DNA of 64,000 nucleotides, taken from assembly GCA_963735045.1 (NCBI GenBank), contig CAVTIZ010000002.1, positions 744,001 through 808,000 on the forward strand. Direction: 5' to 3'. This DNA comes from Salsipaludibacter sp963735045. Lineage in GTDB: Bacteria; Actinomycetota; Nitriliruptoria; Nitriliruptorales; Nitriliruptoraceae. The notes beneath the pieces were generated by a model, which worked only from the letters and a program-made list of their open reading frames with translations, searched no databases and was not told the origin of the DNA. Positions 35,460 to 43,730 of the stretch are shown one piece after another; within the stretch, counting starts at the first letter, position 1; every line of letters begins with the position of its first letter. A program made the position numbers and the translations under genes.

Positions 35460-37133
35460 ATGGCCGGGACCGATCGCCACGACCTGGTGGTCGTCGGTGG
35501 GGGGACGGCCGGGCTCGTCGGCGCCATCGGTGCCGCCACCACGGGTGCCCGCGTGCTGCTGGCCGAGGAGCACCGCACCGGTGGGGACTGCCTGTGGACC
35601 GGCTGCGTCCCCAGCAAGTCCCTGGTGGCGGCGGCCCGCCGCGCCCACGACCTGCGCACGGCCGACGCCGTGGGGTTGCCCCCGGTCGAACCGGACGTCG
35701 ACCTCGGGCGGGTCATGGACCGGGTCCACGAGGCCATCGCCATCCTCGCGCCGCACGACTCCCCGGACCGGCTCGAACGCGAGGGCGTCGAGGTGGTGCC
35801 CGCCCGGGCTCGCTTCGTCGCACCGGGTCGGATCGACGTCGGGGGCCGGTCGGTGGCCTACCGCGCGGCCCTGGTCGCCACCGGTTCACGACCGTCCCTG
35901 CCCGACGTCGAGGGCCTGGCGACCGCCGAGGCGCTCACGACCGACACGCTGTGGGACCTGCGGGTCCTGCCCGACCACCTGCTGGTGCTGGGGGCGGGAC
36001 CGGTCGGCGTGGAGCTCGCCCAGGCCTTCCGGCGGTTGGGGAGCCGTGTGACCCTGGTGGAGGCGGCCACGCGCATCCTGCCCGACGTCGATGCCGACGC
36101 GGCCGCCGTCGTGGCCGAGCGGCTGTCGGCCGAGGGCGTGGACGTGCGGACCGCGACCCGGCCCACTCGGGTCCGGGACGGCGTCCTGACCGCCACCCGG
36201 ACCGACGGGCGGGGTGTTCCGACGGTCGACCGGGTCGCCTTCGACCGGCTGCTGGTCGCCACCGGCCGCACGCCACGGACCGATGACCTCGGTCTGGCGT
36301 CCGTCGGGGTCGACCTCGACGCCGCGGGGCACGTGGTGGTCGACGACACCATGGCCACGACCGGCGACCACGTGTGGGCGGCCGGCGACGTCACCGGGAC
36401 CATGCCGTTCACCCACGTGGCGGCGGCACAGGGTGGGCTGGTGGTCACCAACGCCCTGTTCCGGCTGCGACGACGGTTCCGTCCCGAACGCATCCCGTGG
36501 ACGATCTTCACCGACCCGGAGGTCGCCCACGTCGGGATGACCGAGTCCGCCGCCCGGGCCCGCTGGGGTGATGCCGCGGTCGTGCGACGACACGACGTCG
36601 CCGAGGTCGACCGCGCCGTCACCGGGGCGGTGCCGCACGGCTTCGCCAAGCTGGTGGCATCTCCACGCGGACGCCTCGTCGGTGCCACGGTCGTGGGCGA
36701 GGCCGCCGGGGAGGCCATCGCCGAACAGGTCGCCTGGGTGTCCACCGGGGCCTCGCTGACCACCATGGCCGCCGCCACCCACGCCTATCCCACGATGGCC
36801 GAGGGTCCCTGGACCGCCGCCGTCGACCACCTCCGCGACACCGTGTCCCGGCCCGGGGCCCGGATGGTGCTTGCCCCGGTCCTGGCTGGCCTGCGCCGGG
36901 TGGACCATGCGGATGAGCCGATGGCTCAGCGCGGGACGTCGATCGTGGTCGTGTCGCCGCCCCATCCGTTGACGAGGTCGCGGCCCTCCACGGTGACCTC
37001 GTCGACGTCGTCGGGGATCACGAGGTCGTCGAGGCTGCGGGTGAACGGCTGCTCGCCGGCGTGGTCATGGAGCAGTTCGCGCACGCCCAGCTCGGTGCCG
37101 TCGGGCGCCAGGACGCGGAACGCGTCGGCGTAG
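35460..37133 (+). CDS. Pyridine nucleotide-disulfide oxidoreductase (MerA/lipoamide-dehydrogenase-like)
   Basis: A class-I flavoprotein disulfide reductase. FAD site VVVGGGTAGLVGAIGA (~10-25), redox-active CLWTGC in GGDCLWTGCVPSKSL (~42-56), NAD(P) site VLGAGPVGVELAQAF (~178-192), second FAD motif VWAAGDVTG, and the dimer-interface domain with HAYPTMAEG supplying the active-site His. It has no N-terminal metal-binding domain. The family ends near residue ~475, but this frame continues to 557 through DNA that encodes, on the other strand, the lipoprotein gene. The extra ~75 residues are Ser/Arg-rich and look like antisense translation, so loss of the original stop is likely. Confidence 0.88.
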   Translation: MAGTDRHDLVVVGGGTAGLVGAIGAATTGARVLLAEEHRTGGDCLWTGCVPSKSLVAAARRAHDLRTADAVGLPPVEPDVDLGRVMDRVHEAIAILAPHDSPDRLEREGVEVVPARARFVAPGRIDVGGRSVAYRAALVATGSRPSLPDVEGLATAEALTTDTLWDLRVLPDHLLVLGAGPVGVELAQAFRRLGSRVTLVEAATRILPDVDADAAAVVAERLSAEGVDVRTATRPTRVRDGVLTATRTDGRGVPTVDRVAFDRLLVATGRTPRTDDLGLASVGVDLDAAGHVVVDDTMATTGDHVWAAGDVTGTMPFTHVAAAQGGLVVTNALFRLRRRFRPERIPWTIFTDPEVAHVGMTESAARARWGDAAVVRRHDVAEVDRAVTGAVPHGFAKLVASPRGRLVGATVVGEAAGEAIAEQVAWVSTGASLTTMAAATHAYPTMAEGPWTAAVDHLRDTVSRPGARMVLAPVLAGLRRVDHADEPMAQRGTSIVVVSPPHPLTRSRPSTVTSSTSSGITRSSRLRVNGCSPAWSWSSSRTPSSVPSGARTRNASA

Positions 37134-37384
37134 CGCTCGGGCGTGTCGTAGGGCGAGGAGATCGTCGCGGCCACCGACCAGGTGTCGCCCGTGCGGTCCA
37201 TGTCGACCGCCAGCACGTCGGGATGCGTCTTCGACGTGGCGTCGTCGGTGGCGGTGGCGGTGGCGGTCGGCCCGGGCGGGGCCGACACCTCGTCCGGCGG
37301 CGTTGCGGCGGGGCCGCAGGCGGCCATCAGTGCCACCACGACCAGCAGGGGCGCGCAGCGGGTCCGGAGACGGGTCGTGGCCAT
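36926..37384 (-). CDS. Small secreted lipoprotein, unknown function
   Basis: A 152-residue protein with a signal peptide and lipobox ending LMAAC (Cys at about 23), followed by a Pro/Thr/Ala-rich spacer and a ~95-residue beta-rich domain (WSVAATISSPYDTPERYADAF, GTELGVRELLHDHAGEQPF). The domain resembles small immunoglobulin-like surface lipoproteins in general terms, but I do not recognise a named family. ATG at 37384 with GAGGACC upstream. Its 3' 208 bp are antisense to the extended C-terminus of the disulfide oxidoreductase. Confidence 0.8.
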   Translation of the reverse strand: MATTRLRTRCAPLLVVVALMAACGPAATPPDEVSAPPGPTATATATDDATSKTHPDVLAVDMDRTGDTWSVAATISSPYDTPERYADAFRVLAPDGTELGVRELLHDHAGEQPFTRSLDDLVIPDDVDEVTVEGRDLVNGWGGDTTTIDVPR

Positions 37385-37476
37385 GGGCTCGGGGTCCTCG
37401 CGTGCGGGGTCGGCGGCGCGGACACCAACCCGCGGCGGGTCCGGAACCTTCCGACGGGGTGTCGCGGGGGTTCGGT

Positions 37477-37505
37477 TTGCGTGCCCTCGGGGTGGTCGAT
37501 ACCGT
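37477..37505 (+). promoter_or_regulatory. Promoter of the initiator tRNA gene
   Basis: TTGCGT (37477-37482), a 17-bp spacer, then TACCGT (37500-37505), 12 bp before the mature tRNA 5' end. Spacing and both hexamers fit a housekeeping sigma promoter. Confidence 0.6.
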
Positions 37506-37517
37506 GGCTCGTCGCGA

Positions 37518-37595
37518 CGCGGGGTGGAGCAGTTCGGTCAGCTCGCCGGGCTCATAACCCGGAGGTCGCAGGTTCAAATCCTGCCCCCGCTACCA
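37518..37595 (+). tRNA. Initiator tRNA-Met (CAU)
   Basis: A 78-base cloverleaf with encoded CCA. Acceptor CGCGGGG pairs with CCCCGC except at position 1, where C1 faces U72, the mismatch class that marks bacterial initiators. D stem GAGC/GCTC; anticodon arm CCGGG-CTCATAA-CCCGG with three consecutive G:C pairs next to the loop, the initiator signature; T arm GCAGG-TTCAAAT-CCTGC. It differs from E. coli fMet mainly in the D loop and the T stem. A hairpin terminator follows directly. Confidence 0.97.
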
Positions 37596-37597
37596 CC

Positions 37598-37627
37598 ACG
37601 AGAGCCGCCCCACGGGGCGGCTCTCGT
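37598..37627 (+). terminator. Terminator of the tRNA gene
   Basis: A perfect 14-base inverted repeat (ACGAGAGCCGCCCC / GGGGCGGCTCTCGT) around two bases begins three bases after the tRNA 3' end. There is no long T run, as is common in very G+C-rich genomes. Confidence 0.75.
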
Positions 37628-37656
37628 CATGCGTGCCACGACGTCGCGAACCGGTT

Positions 37657-37705
37657 GGTCAGTCTGCCCGGTCAGTCTGCCCGGTCAGTCTGCCCGGTCA
37701 GTCTG
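37657..37705. repeat. 13-bp tandem repeat GGTCAGTCTGCCC
   Basis: Three perfect units (37657-37695) and a partial fourth (37696-37705). The TCA in the fourth is the stop codon of the COQ4-like gene on the minus strand, so the array consists of extra copies of that gene's 3' end. Confidence 0.85.
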
Positions 37706-38855
37706 GGATCCCGGCCCCGAAGGCGTCGTAGGGGCGGTCCTGGGTCTCGGCCAGCGCGCGCCCGGCCCGCAACTGGAACGGGCTGATGCCGCCGGGCTCC
37801 CACGGCGACACCGACCCGGCGGCGCGCGCGGTTGTGGCCTTGGGCGCCAGGGCGAACTGCTGGCGCACGCGGGCCGCCGGTTGGTCGGCGATCGCGAACC
37901 AGTCCACGCCCATGAAGTCCACGCTGGGGTTGCCGTCGTCGAAGTCGTTGACGGTGAGGGCCCCGCGACGCATGGCGTCGGCCATCCGGGTCGCGACCCG
38001 GGCATCGCGTGACAGGTGCCCCGGCGAGGCCTCGAACAGGCCTGCCCCGCGTGCCAGCAGTCCCGTCTCGAACAGCGACACCACCATCGCCAGCAACGAG
38101 AACGCCCGCATGTCGTTGTTGGCGCGGGCGATCAGGGCGAACACCTCCAGTTCGGACTCCACGGTGGTGCCGTAGTCGGCCAGGACGTGCACCCAGTCGT
38201 GCTGGGCCAGGAGCGGGGGCGCCGAGCCCGGACGACCCGGGAAGGCGAACCCGCGGGCGACGTAGAGGTCGTGCACGCGCCGACCCAGGGTGTCGGCGTC
38301 GAGCGTGCCCAGCTCGGCCCACGCGTCGCCCAGGTCGGGGTCGTCCTCGCTGACGTCCCACGGCGCGGCCAGCCCGGTGGTGTGCAGGGCCAGCGCCGGT
38401 CGTTCCCAGTCCGCGGTGTAGCCGTTGCGGTCGAAGTCCCGGGCCGCGAGGTCGTAGGCGCCGTGGGCCAGCTGTTGGGCGATCGGCAGCAACGAGTCGT
38501 CCACGCACAGTTCCCGTGCGAACGCCGCCACGCGCTCCACGACCTCCTCGGGGACGGGGTCGAGCAGCAACGCGCCGAGCACCATGAGCTGGACCCCTCG
38601 GGTGCGGAACGCGAGGTCACGACGGGCCAGGTGGTCGGCGAGTTCCTCGGGCGTCACGACCGGGAACGTCGACAGGTCGACGGTGGTGGCGGTCATCGCG
38701 GGCATCAGCGCCTCGAACAGCAGGCGCTGGGTGTCGGTGAGGTGGACCCCGTCGGGCGCGATGGCCGAGGCCAACCCGTGGGCGGTCCGCGTGGACTCGG
38801 TGTGGCTCGGCGGGGTCAGCAGGACGCGATCCGGCCCGGGCAGGGGGACGGGCAC
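37698..38855 (-). CDS. COQ4-like protein
   Basis: A 385-residue soluble, mostly helical protein. The stretch AQHDWVHVLADYGTTVESE contains HDxxH-x11-E (His219, Asp220, His223, Glu235), the metal-binding motif of COQ4, which acts in ubiquinone biosynthesis. Following blocks (ELEVFALIARANNDMRAFSL, SLFETG) also fit a COQ4-type helical fold. The ~200-residue N-terminal part is not recognisable. Actinobacteria normally make menaquinone, so a different substrate is likely. GTG start at 38855 with GAAGGGAA upstream. A 65-bp gap separates it from the upstream ABC permease gene, so it may be the last gene of that operon. Confidence 0.6.
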   Translation of the reverse strand: MPVPLPGPDRVLLTPPSHTESTRTAHGLASAIAPDGVHLTDTQRLLFEALMPAMTATTVDLSTFPVVTPEELADHLARRDLAFRTRGVQLMVLGALLLDPVPEEVVERVAAFARELCVDDSLLPIAQQLAHGAYDLAARDFDRNGYTADWERPALALHTTGLAAPWDVSEDDPDLGDAWAELGTLDADTLGRRVHDLYVARGFAFPGRPGSAPPLLAQHDWVHVLADYGTTVESELEVFALIARANNDMRAFSLLAMVVSLFETGLLARGAGLFEASPGHLSRDARVATRMADAMRRGALTVNDFDDGNPSVDFMGVDWFAIADQPAARVRQQFALAPKATTARAAGSVSPWEPGGISPFQLRAGRALAETQDRPYDAFGAGIPD

Positions 38856-38920
38856 GGCAGGTTCCCTTCGTCGTCGACGTCGGGGAGAACCCCGGGTGCC
38901 GCGGTCGGCATTCCCGCTCG

Positions 38921-40450
38921 TCACCACGACCGTCCGCGACGGGCCAGGGCCGCACCGGTCACGACCAGGGTGGTGGCGGTCGCACCGACGACGGCCCCCG
39001 CCACCCCGGCGGGCGTCGTGGCCCACAGGGCCCGGGCCGACCAGGCGGTGGGCACCACCGCGAAGGCCCACCCGGCCGGTCCGGCGACCAGCCACCACAG
39101 CACCGGGGCGTACAGCGGCAGGGACATCGCCTTCATCACGACGACGCCGGCGGAGCGGTCCCGGGCGAGCGTCGCCAGCACCAGGGCCGGCACGGCCGAC
39201 GTGATCGCCGCGGCGACCGCCGTGCCGACCAGGCCGGCGGCCCCCGCGGCGGGTCGGGCACCCCCGACCACCAACGCGCCCGCCACGGCGACACCGGTCA
39301 CGAGCGCGGTCGCACCCAGCCGCCACGCCAGCACCGTGGCCGGTCCGGCCGGCGTGGTCGCGATCACCGGCTCCAGCCCGGCGTCGCGGTCCTCCAGCAG
39401 CAGCAGGCCCGTGATGGCGCCGAACATCGTCGTGGTGTGCACGACCAGCAGGGCGGCCCACAGGGCCGGGAGGTGGGGGGCCAGGTCGACCCCCCAGCGC
39501 CCCCGCACCCACGACACCATCGGCCCGGTGGCCAGGCGCACCGCGAACGCCACGATCGGCACGCCGGCCAGCAGCATCACCACCAGGGCGTCGCCACCCA
39601 GCGTGGTGCGGTCGACACGGGCCTGCGAGGCCACCGCCACGACCCGTCGCCGCCACGGCCCGGCCGCCGTCGCCGCCGGGGTGGTCCACCGCCGGCCACC
39701 CCGCCCGACGGACCTCGCCGGATGGGCGACGTCGGGCGGGTCGACGGGCCATCCCGGTCGCAGCACCCACCAGCCGGTGGCGGCCACCCACGCCAACAGC
39801 CACGCCAGGGATCCCGGCGACGGTGCTCCCGACCACCACTCCCAGGCGCCGGTCAGCGGCGACAGGGCCAGGGCCGGGTGGTCGGCCAGGCCGCTGGCCG
39901 CGACCAGGGTCGGCACCAGCAGGGGCACCGCGACCAGGGGCACCCGGGGGATCCAGGCCGTCAGCGTGTCGGCGCGACCGAGCGCGGCCAGCGACACCAC
40001 CGTCAGCAGACCGGTCGCGCCCAGCACCCCGACCAGGGCGGCGAGGGGCTCGGGGAGCCCACCCGCCACGGCCAGCACCAGGGCACAGGCCGTGGCCCAA
40101 CTCCCCACCAGCGCCATGCGGACCACCAGCGCCGCGATCGGGCGCCAGGGCGTCAGGGCCGTGGCGGCCACGACCCCGCTGCCGCGCTCCACGACGGCCA
40201 GGGCCGGGGCCGCGAAGAACCCCAGCGCGGACACCTCGACCAGCAGGACCCAGGCGGTGGTGGTGGGGCGGAGGTCGGCCGGGAGGACGCGCAGCAGGAC
40301 CACCCACGCTCCCGTGGAGACCGCGGCACCGATCGGGACGCCACTGCGGGACTGGATCCGCCATTCGGTGGCCAGCGCGGAGCGCCACCGTGTCGCGGTC
40401 GTGACCCGGCCGGCCGGGGACGTGGTCGCCGCCGTCCACCCGGCGCTCAT
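38921..40450 (-). CDS. ABC-2 type transporter permease
   Basis: A 509-residue membrane protein with about 12 hydrophobic helices in two similar halves (~25-225 and ~285-505). Each half begins with a cytosolic segment; the second starts SQARVDRTTLGGDALVVMLLAGVP. This is the fused double-permease layout of actinobacterial ABC-2 exporters such as the fluoroquinolone-type systems, so one copy per transporter may suffice. The ATG overlaps the stop of the ATPase gene by 4 bp (ATGA). Together with the TetR regulator upstream it forms a regulated drug- or lipid-export operon; substrate unknown. Confidence 0.88.
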   Translation of the reverse strand: MSAGWTAATTSPAGRVTTATRWRSALATEWRIQSRSGVPIGAAVSTGAWVVLLRVLPADLRPTTTAWVLLVEVSALGFFAAPALAVVERGSGVVAATALTPWRPIAALVVRMALVGSWATACALVLAVAGGLPEPLAALVGVLGATGLLTVVSLAALGRADTLTAWIPRVPLVAVPLLVPTLVAASGLADHPALALSPLTGAWEWWSGAPSPGSLAWLLAWVAATGWWVLRPGWPVDPPDVAHPARSVGRGGRRWTTPAATAAGPWRRRVVAVASQARVDRTTLGGDALVVMLLAGVPIVAFAVRLATGPMVSWVRGRWGVDLAPHLPALWAALLVVHTTTMFGAITGLLLLEDRDAGLEPVIATTPAGPATVLAWRLGATALVTGVAVAGALVVGGARPAAGAAGLVGTAVAAAITSAVPALVLATLARDRSAGVVVMKAMSLPLYAPVLWWLVAGPAGWAFAVVPTAWSARALWATTPAGVAGAVVGATATTLVVTGAALARRGRSW

Positions 40451-41304
40451 GCCGCGGGCGCCGTCACGACCGCGAAGACCTCGTCGAGGTCGGCCTCCAG
40501 GGTGTGGATGGTCTCGACGGTCCCGGTCGCCAGCAGGTCGGACAGGCGATCCGCGGCCGTCGCCAGGTCGAGCACGTCACTGGCCGGACCGTCCGCCGTG
40601 GCGTACTCGACCCGCACCCGTCGCGACCCGTGGGCCAGGCCGAGGTCACGCGGCGACCCGGATGCGACGATGCGCCCGGCGGCGACGAACGCCACCCGGT
40701 CGCACACGGCGCTGGCCGTGTGCATGTCGTGGGTCGTGAGGAAGACCGTGCGGCCCCGAGCCCGTTCGTCCCGGACCACGCCACGCACCAGGGCCGCGTT
40801 CACCGGGTCCAGGCCCGACGTGGGTTCGTCCAGGAACAGCACCTCGGGATCGTGGGCCAGCGCGCGTGCCAGGTTGAGCCGGCTGCGCATGCCCTTCGAC
40901 CACGTCGACAGGGGCTGGTCGGCGGCCGCCGACAGCCCCAGCCGCTCCAGCAGCTCGTCCGGCTCGGGTCCACGCCGGTGGTGCAGGCAGGCGTGGTGGG
41001 CCAGTTCCTCCCGGCCGGTCAGCCGCGGGTGGCCGACCGGGAGTTCGAACGACACCCCGATGTGGTCGAACACCTCCCGGCCCCACTCGCGCCGTGGTCG
41101 CCCCAGCAGGTCGATGGTCCCCGTCCAGCCCTCGAGCAGGCCGATCACGGCGTTCTGGGTGGTGGTCTTGCCGACCCCGCTGGGACCCAGGAAGCCGAAG
41201 ACCTCGCCCGTTCCCACGGTGAAGGACAGGTCGTCCACGGCGGGCCCGGCGGCCCCCGGGTAGGTGTGGTGCAGGGACGCCACGCGGATGCTCATGCCGT
41301 CCAT
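40447..41304 (-). CDS. ABC transporter ATP-binding protein
   Basis: A 285-residue ABC-2 ATPase. Walker A GPSGVGKTTT (~40-49), Q-loop region, a variant signature STWSKGMRSRLNLARAL (LSGGQ replaced by TWSKG, a form common in ABC-2 exporters), Walker B EVLFLDEPTSGLDP, and switch His in LTTHDM. The C-terminal ~70 residues are the usual exporter extension (LEADLDEVFAVVT). The ATG at 41304 lies inside the end of the tetR gene with GGAGGAG five bases upstream. The inner ATG at 41295 would form ATGA with the tetR stop. Partner of the double permease downstream. Confidence 0.94.
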   Translation of the reverse strand: MDGMSIRVASLHHTYPGAAGPAVDDLSFTVGTGEVFGFLGPSGVGKTTTQNAVIGLLEGWTGTIDLLGRPRREWGREVFDHIGVSFELPVGHPRLTGREELAHHACLHHRRGPEPDELLERLGLSAAADQPLSTWSKGMRSRLNLARALAHDPEVLFLDEPTSGLDPVNAALVRGVVRDERARGRTVFLTTHDMHTASAVCDRVAFVAAGRIVASGSPRDLGLAHGSRRVRVEYATADGPASDVLDLATAADRLSDLLATGTVETIHTLEADLDEVFAVVTAPAA

Positions 41305-41933
41305 GGCGTCTCCTCCAGCCGGGCGAACCCCACCCGGATCCAGTCCGCCAGCGGTGGCGTCCCGTCGTGGCGCTGCCAGTGGTCGACGGCGACCCCCAGC
41401 ACCCCGACGGCGGCCGCGGCCAGCGTGTCGCAGTGGTGGTCGTCGCCGACCCCGGCCCGGGCGAACAGCCCGGCCAGGGCCAACCGCAGGTCACGGAGGT
41501 CGCCGGCCGTGGCGACCAGCAGTGCCGGTTCCCGATGCACCAGTCGCGTTCGCCGCAGCACCAGGGCGTGGTCGTCGATCCGCGCCAGTTCGGCCGCGAG
41601 CGCCTCGCGCAGGGCGACCAGCGGTGGGGCCGAGGCGAGTCGGTCCACGACGGCCGCGAACAGGCCCGGGTCGTAGTCGTCCCACAGCACCAGGCGTTCC
41701 TTGGTGCCGAACCAGCGGTACAGCGAGGCGGGGGCGACGTCCACCGCGGCCGCCACCTGTTCGACCGTGACCCCGTCGAACCCGTCCTGCTCCATCATCG
41801 CCAGGGCCGCCCGCTGTGCCGCGACCATGGCGGCCGCCCGGCGACGCTCCCGAGGGCCCGGCGTCGGGGTCGCCCGAGGAGAAGTTCCGGGAGCGGGGTG
41901 GGGAGAGGTTGGGGGAGCGGTGGGTCCCAGCAT
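41292..41933 (-). CDS. TetR-family transcriptional regulator
   Basis: A 213-residue repressor. The HTH is VEQVAAAVDVAPASLYRWFGTKERLV (visible from ~residue 56), with a Pro-rich N-terminal arm. The ligand-binding helices follow, with LWDDYDPGLFAAVVDRLA, as in the MftR/TetR_C groups. It overlaps the start of the ABC ATPase gene by 13 bp, so it heads the export operon and probably represses it. The promoter and two direct AGTCACT repeats lie directly upstream; the repeats start within the transcript, which fits autorepression. Divergent from the SulP gene. Confidence 0.92.
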   Translation of the reverse strand: MLGPTAPPTSPHPAPGTSPRATPTPGPRERRRAAAMVAAQRAALAMMEQDGFDGVTVEQVAAAVDVAPASLYRWFGTKERLVLWDDYDPGLFAAVVDRLASAPPLVALREALAAELARIDDHALVLRRTRLVHREPALLVATAGDLRDLRLALAGLFARAGVGDDHHCDTLAAAAVGVLGVAVDHWQRHDGTPPLADWIRVGFARLEETPWTA

Positions 41934-41939
41934 ACAGAC

Positions 41940-41963
41940 AGTGACTTTCTTGTGAGAGTGACT
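41940..41963 (-). promoter_or_regulatory. Probable TetR operator, paired AGTCACT direct repeats
   Basis: AGTCACT occurs twice on the minus strand (41957-41963 and 41940-41946), 17 bp apart, between the -10 element and the tetR start. One copy directly abuts the -10. TetR proteins usually bind inverted repeats, so the direct arrangement is unusual. Confidence 0.45.
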
Positions 41964-41992
41964 ATCATAGTGCGCAACCACGTGGATGTCAC
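41964..41992 (-). promoter_or_regulatory. tetR/ABC exporter promoter
   Basis: On the minus strand GTGACA (41987-41992), exactly 17 bp, then TATGAT (41964-41969). This is the most consensus-like sigma70-type promoter in the window. The transcript would carry a ~25-30-base leader before the tetR ATG at 41933. Confidence 0.7.
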
Positions 41993-42012
41993 CACGCCAG
42001 CGACCCCGGGAT

Positions 42013-42025
42013 TTGTCCGTACAAT
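42013..42025 (+). promoter_or_regulatory. Shared element TTGTCCGTACAAT upstream of the SulP gene (site A)
   Basis: TTGT-CCGT-ACAA is an inverted repeat of the GntR/HutC operator type (TGT..ACA half sites). TACAAT at its end can serve as the -10 of the SulP gene, 28 bp before the ATG. Twelve bases (TGTCCGTACAAT) recur exactly, pointing toward the CstB-like gene, at 45943-45954. Confidence 0.6.
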
Positions 42026-42053
42026 AGACGGTCGGCAGCGGTGGGGGTGGGTG

Positions 42054-43730
42054 ATGGCAACGGGGACTCCGGCGGGCGATGGCTCGCGAGCGGCGGCCGG
42101 GCGGGAGGTCCTGGCCGGCCTGACGGTCGCGGCGATGCTGGTCCCGCAGGCGATGGCCTACGCGCTGTTGGCCGGCCTGCCACCCGAGGTCGGCCTCTAC
42201 GCCTCGACCCTGCCGTTGGTGCTCTACGCCGTGCTGGGCACCTCCCGCCAACTCGCGGTCGGCCCGGTCGCGATCGTGTCCCTGCTGACGGCGACCGCGG
42301 TCGCGCGAGCGGTGCCCGGTGGGGGCGGCGAGGTGGTCGTCGCCGCCGCCGTGCTGGCGCTGCTGGTCGGCGCGATCCACCTCGTGCTGGGCGGGCTACG
42401 CCTGGGCTTCCTGGTGCGGCTGTTGTCCCATCCCGTCCTGGTGGGCTTCACCGCGGCGGCGGCGGTCATCATCGCCACCAGCCAGGTCCGCCACCTGTTG
42501 GGCGTGGACGTCCCCAGGAGCGACCTGCTGGTGACCACCCTGTCCGACCTCGTGCTGGCCGTGCCGGCTGCGCACGTGCCCACCGTCGTCGTCGGTGCGG
42601 GGTCGATCGCCGGGCTGCTGGCCGTGCGTCGCTGGGCTCCCCGGGTCCCGGGTGCGCTCGTGGTCGTGGTGGTGGGCACGGTCGTGTCGACGACCCTGGA
42701 CCTGGCCGGCCGCGGGGTCGCGGTCGTCGGGACGATCCCGGCCGGCCTGCCGACCCTCGGGCTGCCGAGCGACCTCGGCCTGGTGCCGGCGCTGCTGCCG
42801 GCTGCGTTGGTCATCACCCTGGTCGGGTTCATGGAGTCGATCGCCGTGGCGCGGGTGTACGCGCGCCAGTCGGGCGACGACCTGGACGCCAATCGTGAGC
42901 TGCTGGCGCTCGGGGCCGCCAACCTCGGCGCCGGGCTGGTGGGGGGCTACCCCGTGACCGGGGGACTGGCCCGGACCGCCGTGCAGGCCGACGCCGGTGC
43001 CCGCACCCGCTGGACGGGCATCGTGGCCGCGGGGGCGGTCCTGGTCGTCGCGGCGGCCTTCGCGCCGGTGTTCCGCTCCCTGCCCCAGGCGACCCTGGCC
43101 GCGATCGTGGTGGTGGCCGTCACCGGGCTGGTCGACGTCGACGAGGCACGGGCGGTGTGGCGGGTCCGGCGCTCGGACTTCGCGACCCTGGTGGTGGCAT
43201 TCGTGGCGACGCTGGCGGTGGGGGTCGAGTGGGGGATCGTGGTGGCCGTGGCCGCCTCGTTGGTGGGGGTTGCGGCCCGGATCATGTCCCCGCACACGGC
43301 CGTGCTCGGGTGCCTGCCGGGCACCGAGACCTGGCGCAACGTCGAGCGCTTCCCGGACGCCCGGCGCGTCCCCGGGATCGAGGTCATCCGCTTCGACGTG
43401 TCGCTGAACTACCTCAACGTCGAGTTCCTCAAGCAGCGGGTCCGGCGCCTGGTCGACGCGGCCGGTCCGGACCTGTCGGTGGTGGTGTTCGATGCCGCCG
43501 GCGTCAACGACGTGGACGTCTCGGCGGTCGAGGCGCTGGTCGACCTGCTCGACGAGTTGGGCGCGCGCGGCATCGACGTGCACTGGGCCGACGTCAAGGG
43601 GCCCGTGCGCGACGTGTTCGCCCGCAGCGGGCTGCAGGATCGGCTCGGCGGCCTGGTGCACCGCGAGCTGCACGAGGCGATGGCGGTGGTCACCCGGGCC
43701 GTGCCGAGCTCGCCGCAGGTGCTCGGTTGA
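42054..43730 (+). CDS. SulP-family anion transporter
   Basis: A 558-residue SulP/SLC26 transporter: ~12-14 membrane segments (residues 15-410) with the family opening VLAGLTVAAMLVPQAMAYALLAGLPPEVGLYAS, GTSRQLAVGPVAIVSL and GGYPVTGGLARTAVQADAGA. A cytosolic STAS domain follows (~430-550, LSVVVFDAAGVNDVDVSAVEALVDL), in which the usual Ser of the DxSG motif is Ala-Gly. Sulfate or bicarbonate are the usual substrates. Its position next to a persulfide-metabolism gene and the shared upstream element favour sulfate or another sulfur oxyanion. The GntR gene follows 29 bp downstream. Confidence 0.92.
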   Translation: MATGTPAGDGSRAAAGREVLAGLTVAAMLVPQAMAYALLAGLPPEVGLYASTLPLVLYAVLGTSRQLAVGPVAIVSLLTATAVARAVPGGGGEVVVAAAVLALLVGAIHLVLGGLRLGFLVRLLSHPVLVGFTAAAAVIIATSQVRHLLGVDVPRSDLLVTTLSDLVLAVPAAHVPTVVVGAGSIAGLLAVRRWAPRVPGALVVVVVGTVVSTTLDLAGRGVAVVGTIPAGLPTLGLPSDLGLVPALLPAALVITLVGFMESIAVARVYARQSGDDLDANRELLALGAANLGAGLVGGYPVTGGLARTAVQADAGARTRWTGIVAAGAVLVVAAAFAPVFRSLPQATLAAIVVVAVTGLVDVDEARAVWRVRRSDFATLVVAFVATLAVGVEWGIVVAVAASLVGVAARIMSPHTAVLGCLPGTETWRNVERFPDARRVPGIEVIRFDVSLNYLNVEFLKQRVRRLVDAAGPDLSVVVFDAAGVNDVDVSAVEALVDLLDELGARGIDVHWADVKGPVRDVFARSGLQDRLGGLVHRELHEAMAVVTRAVPSSPQVLG

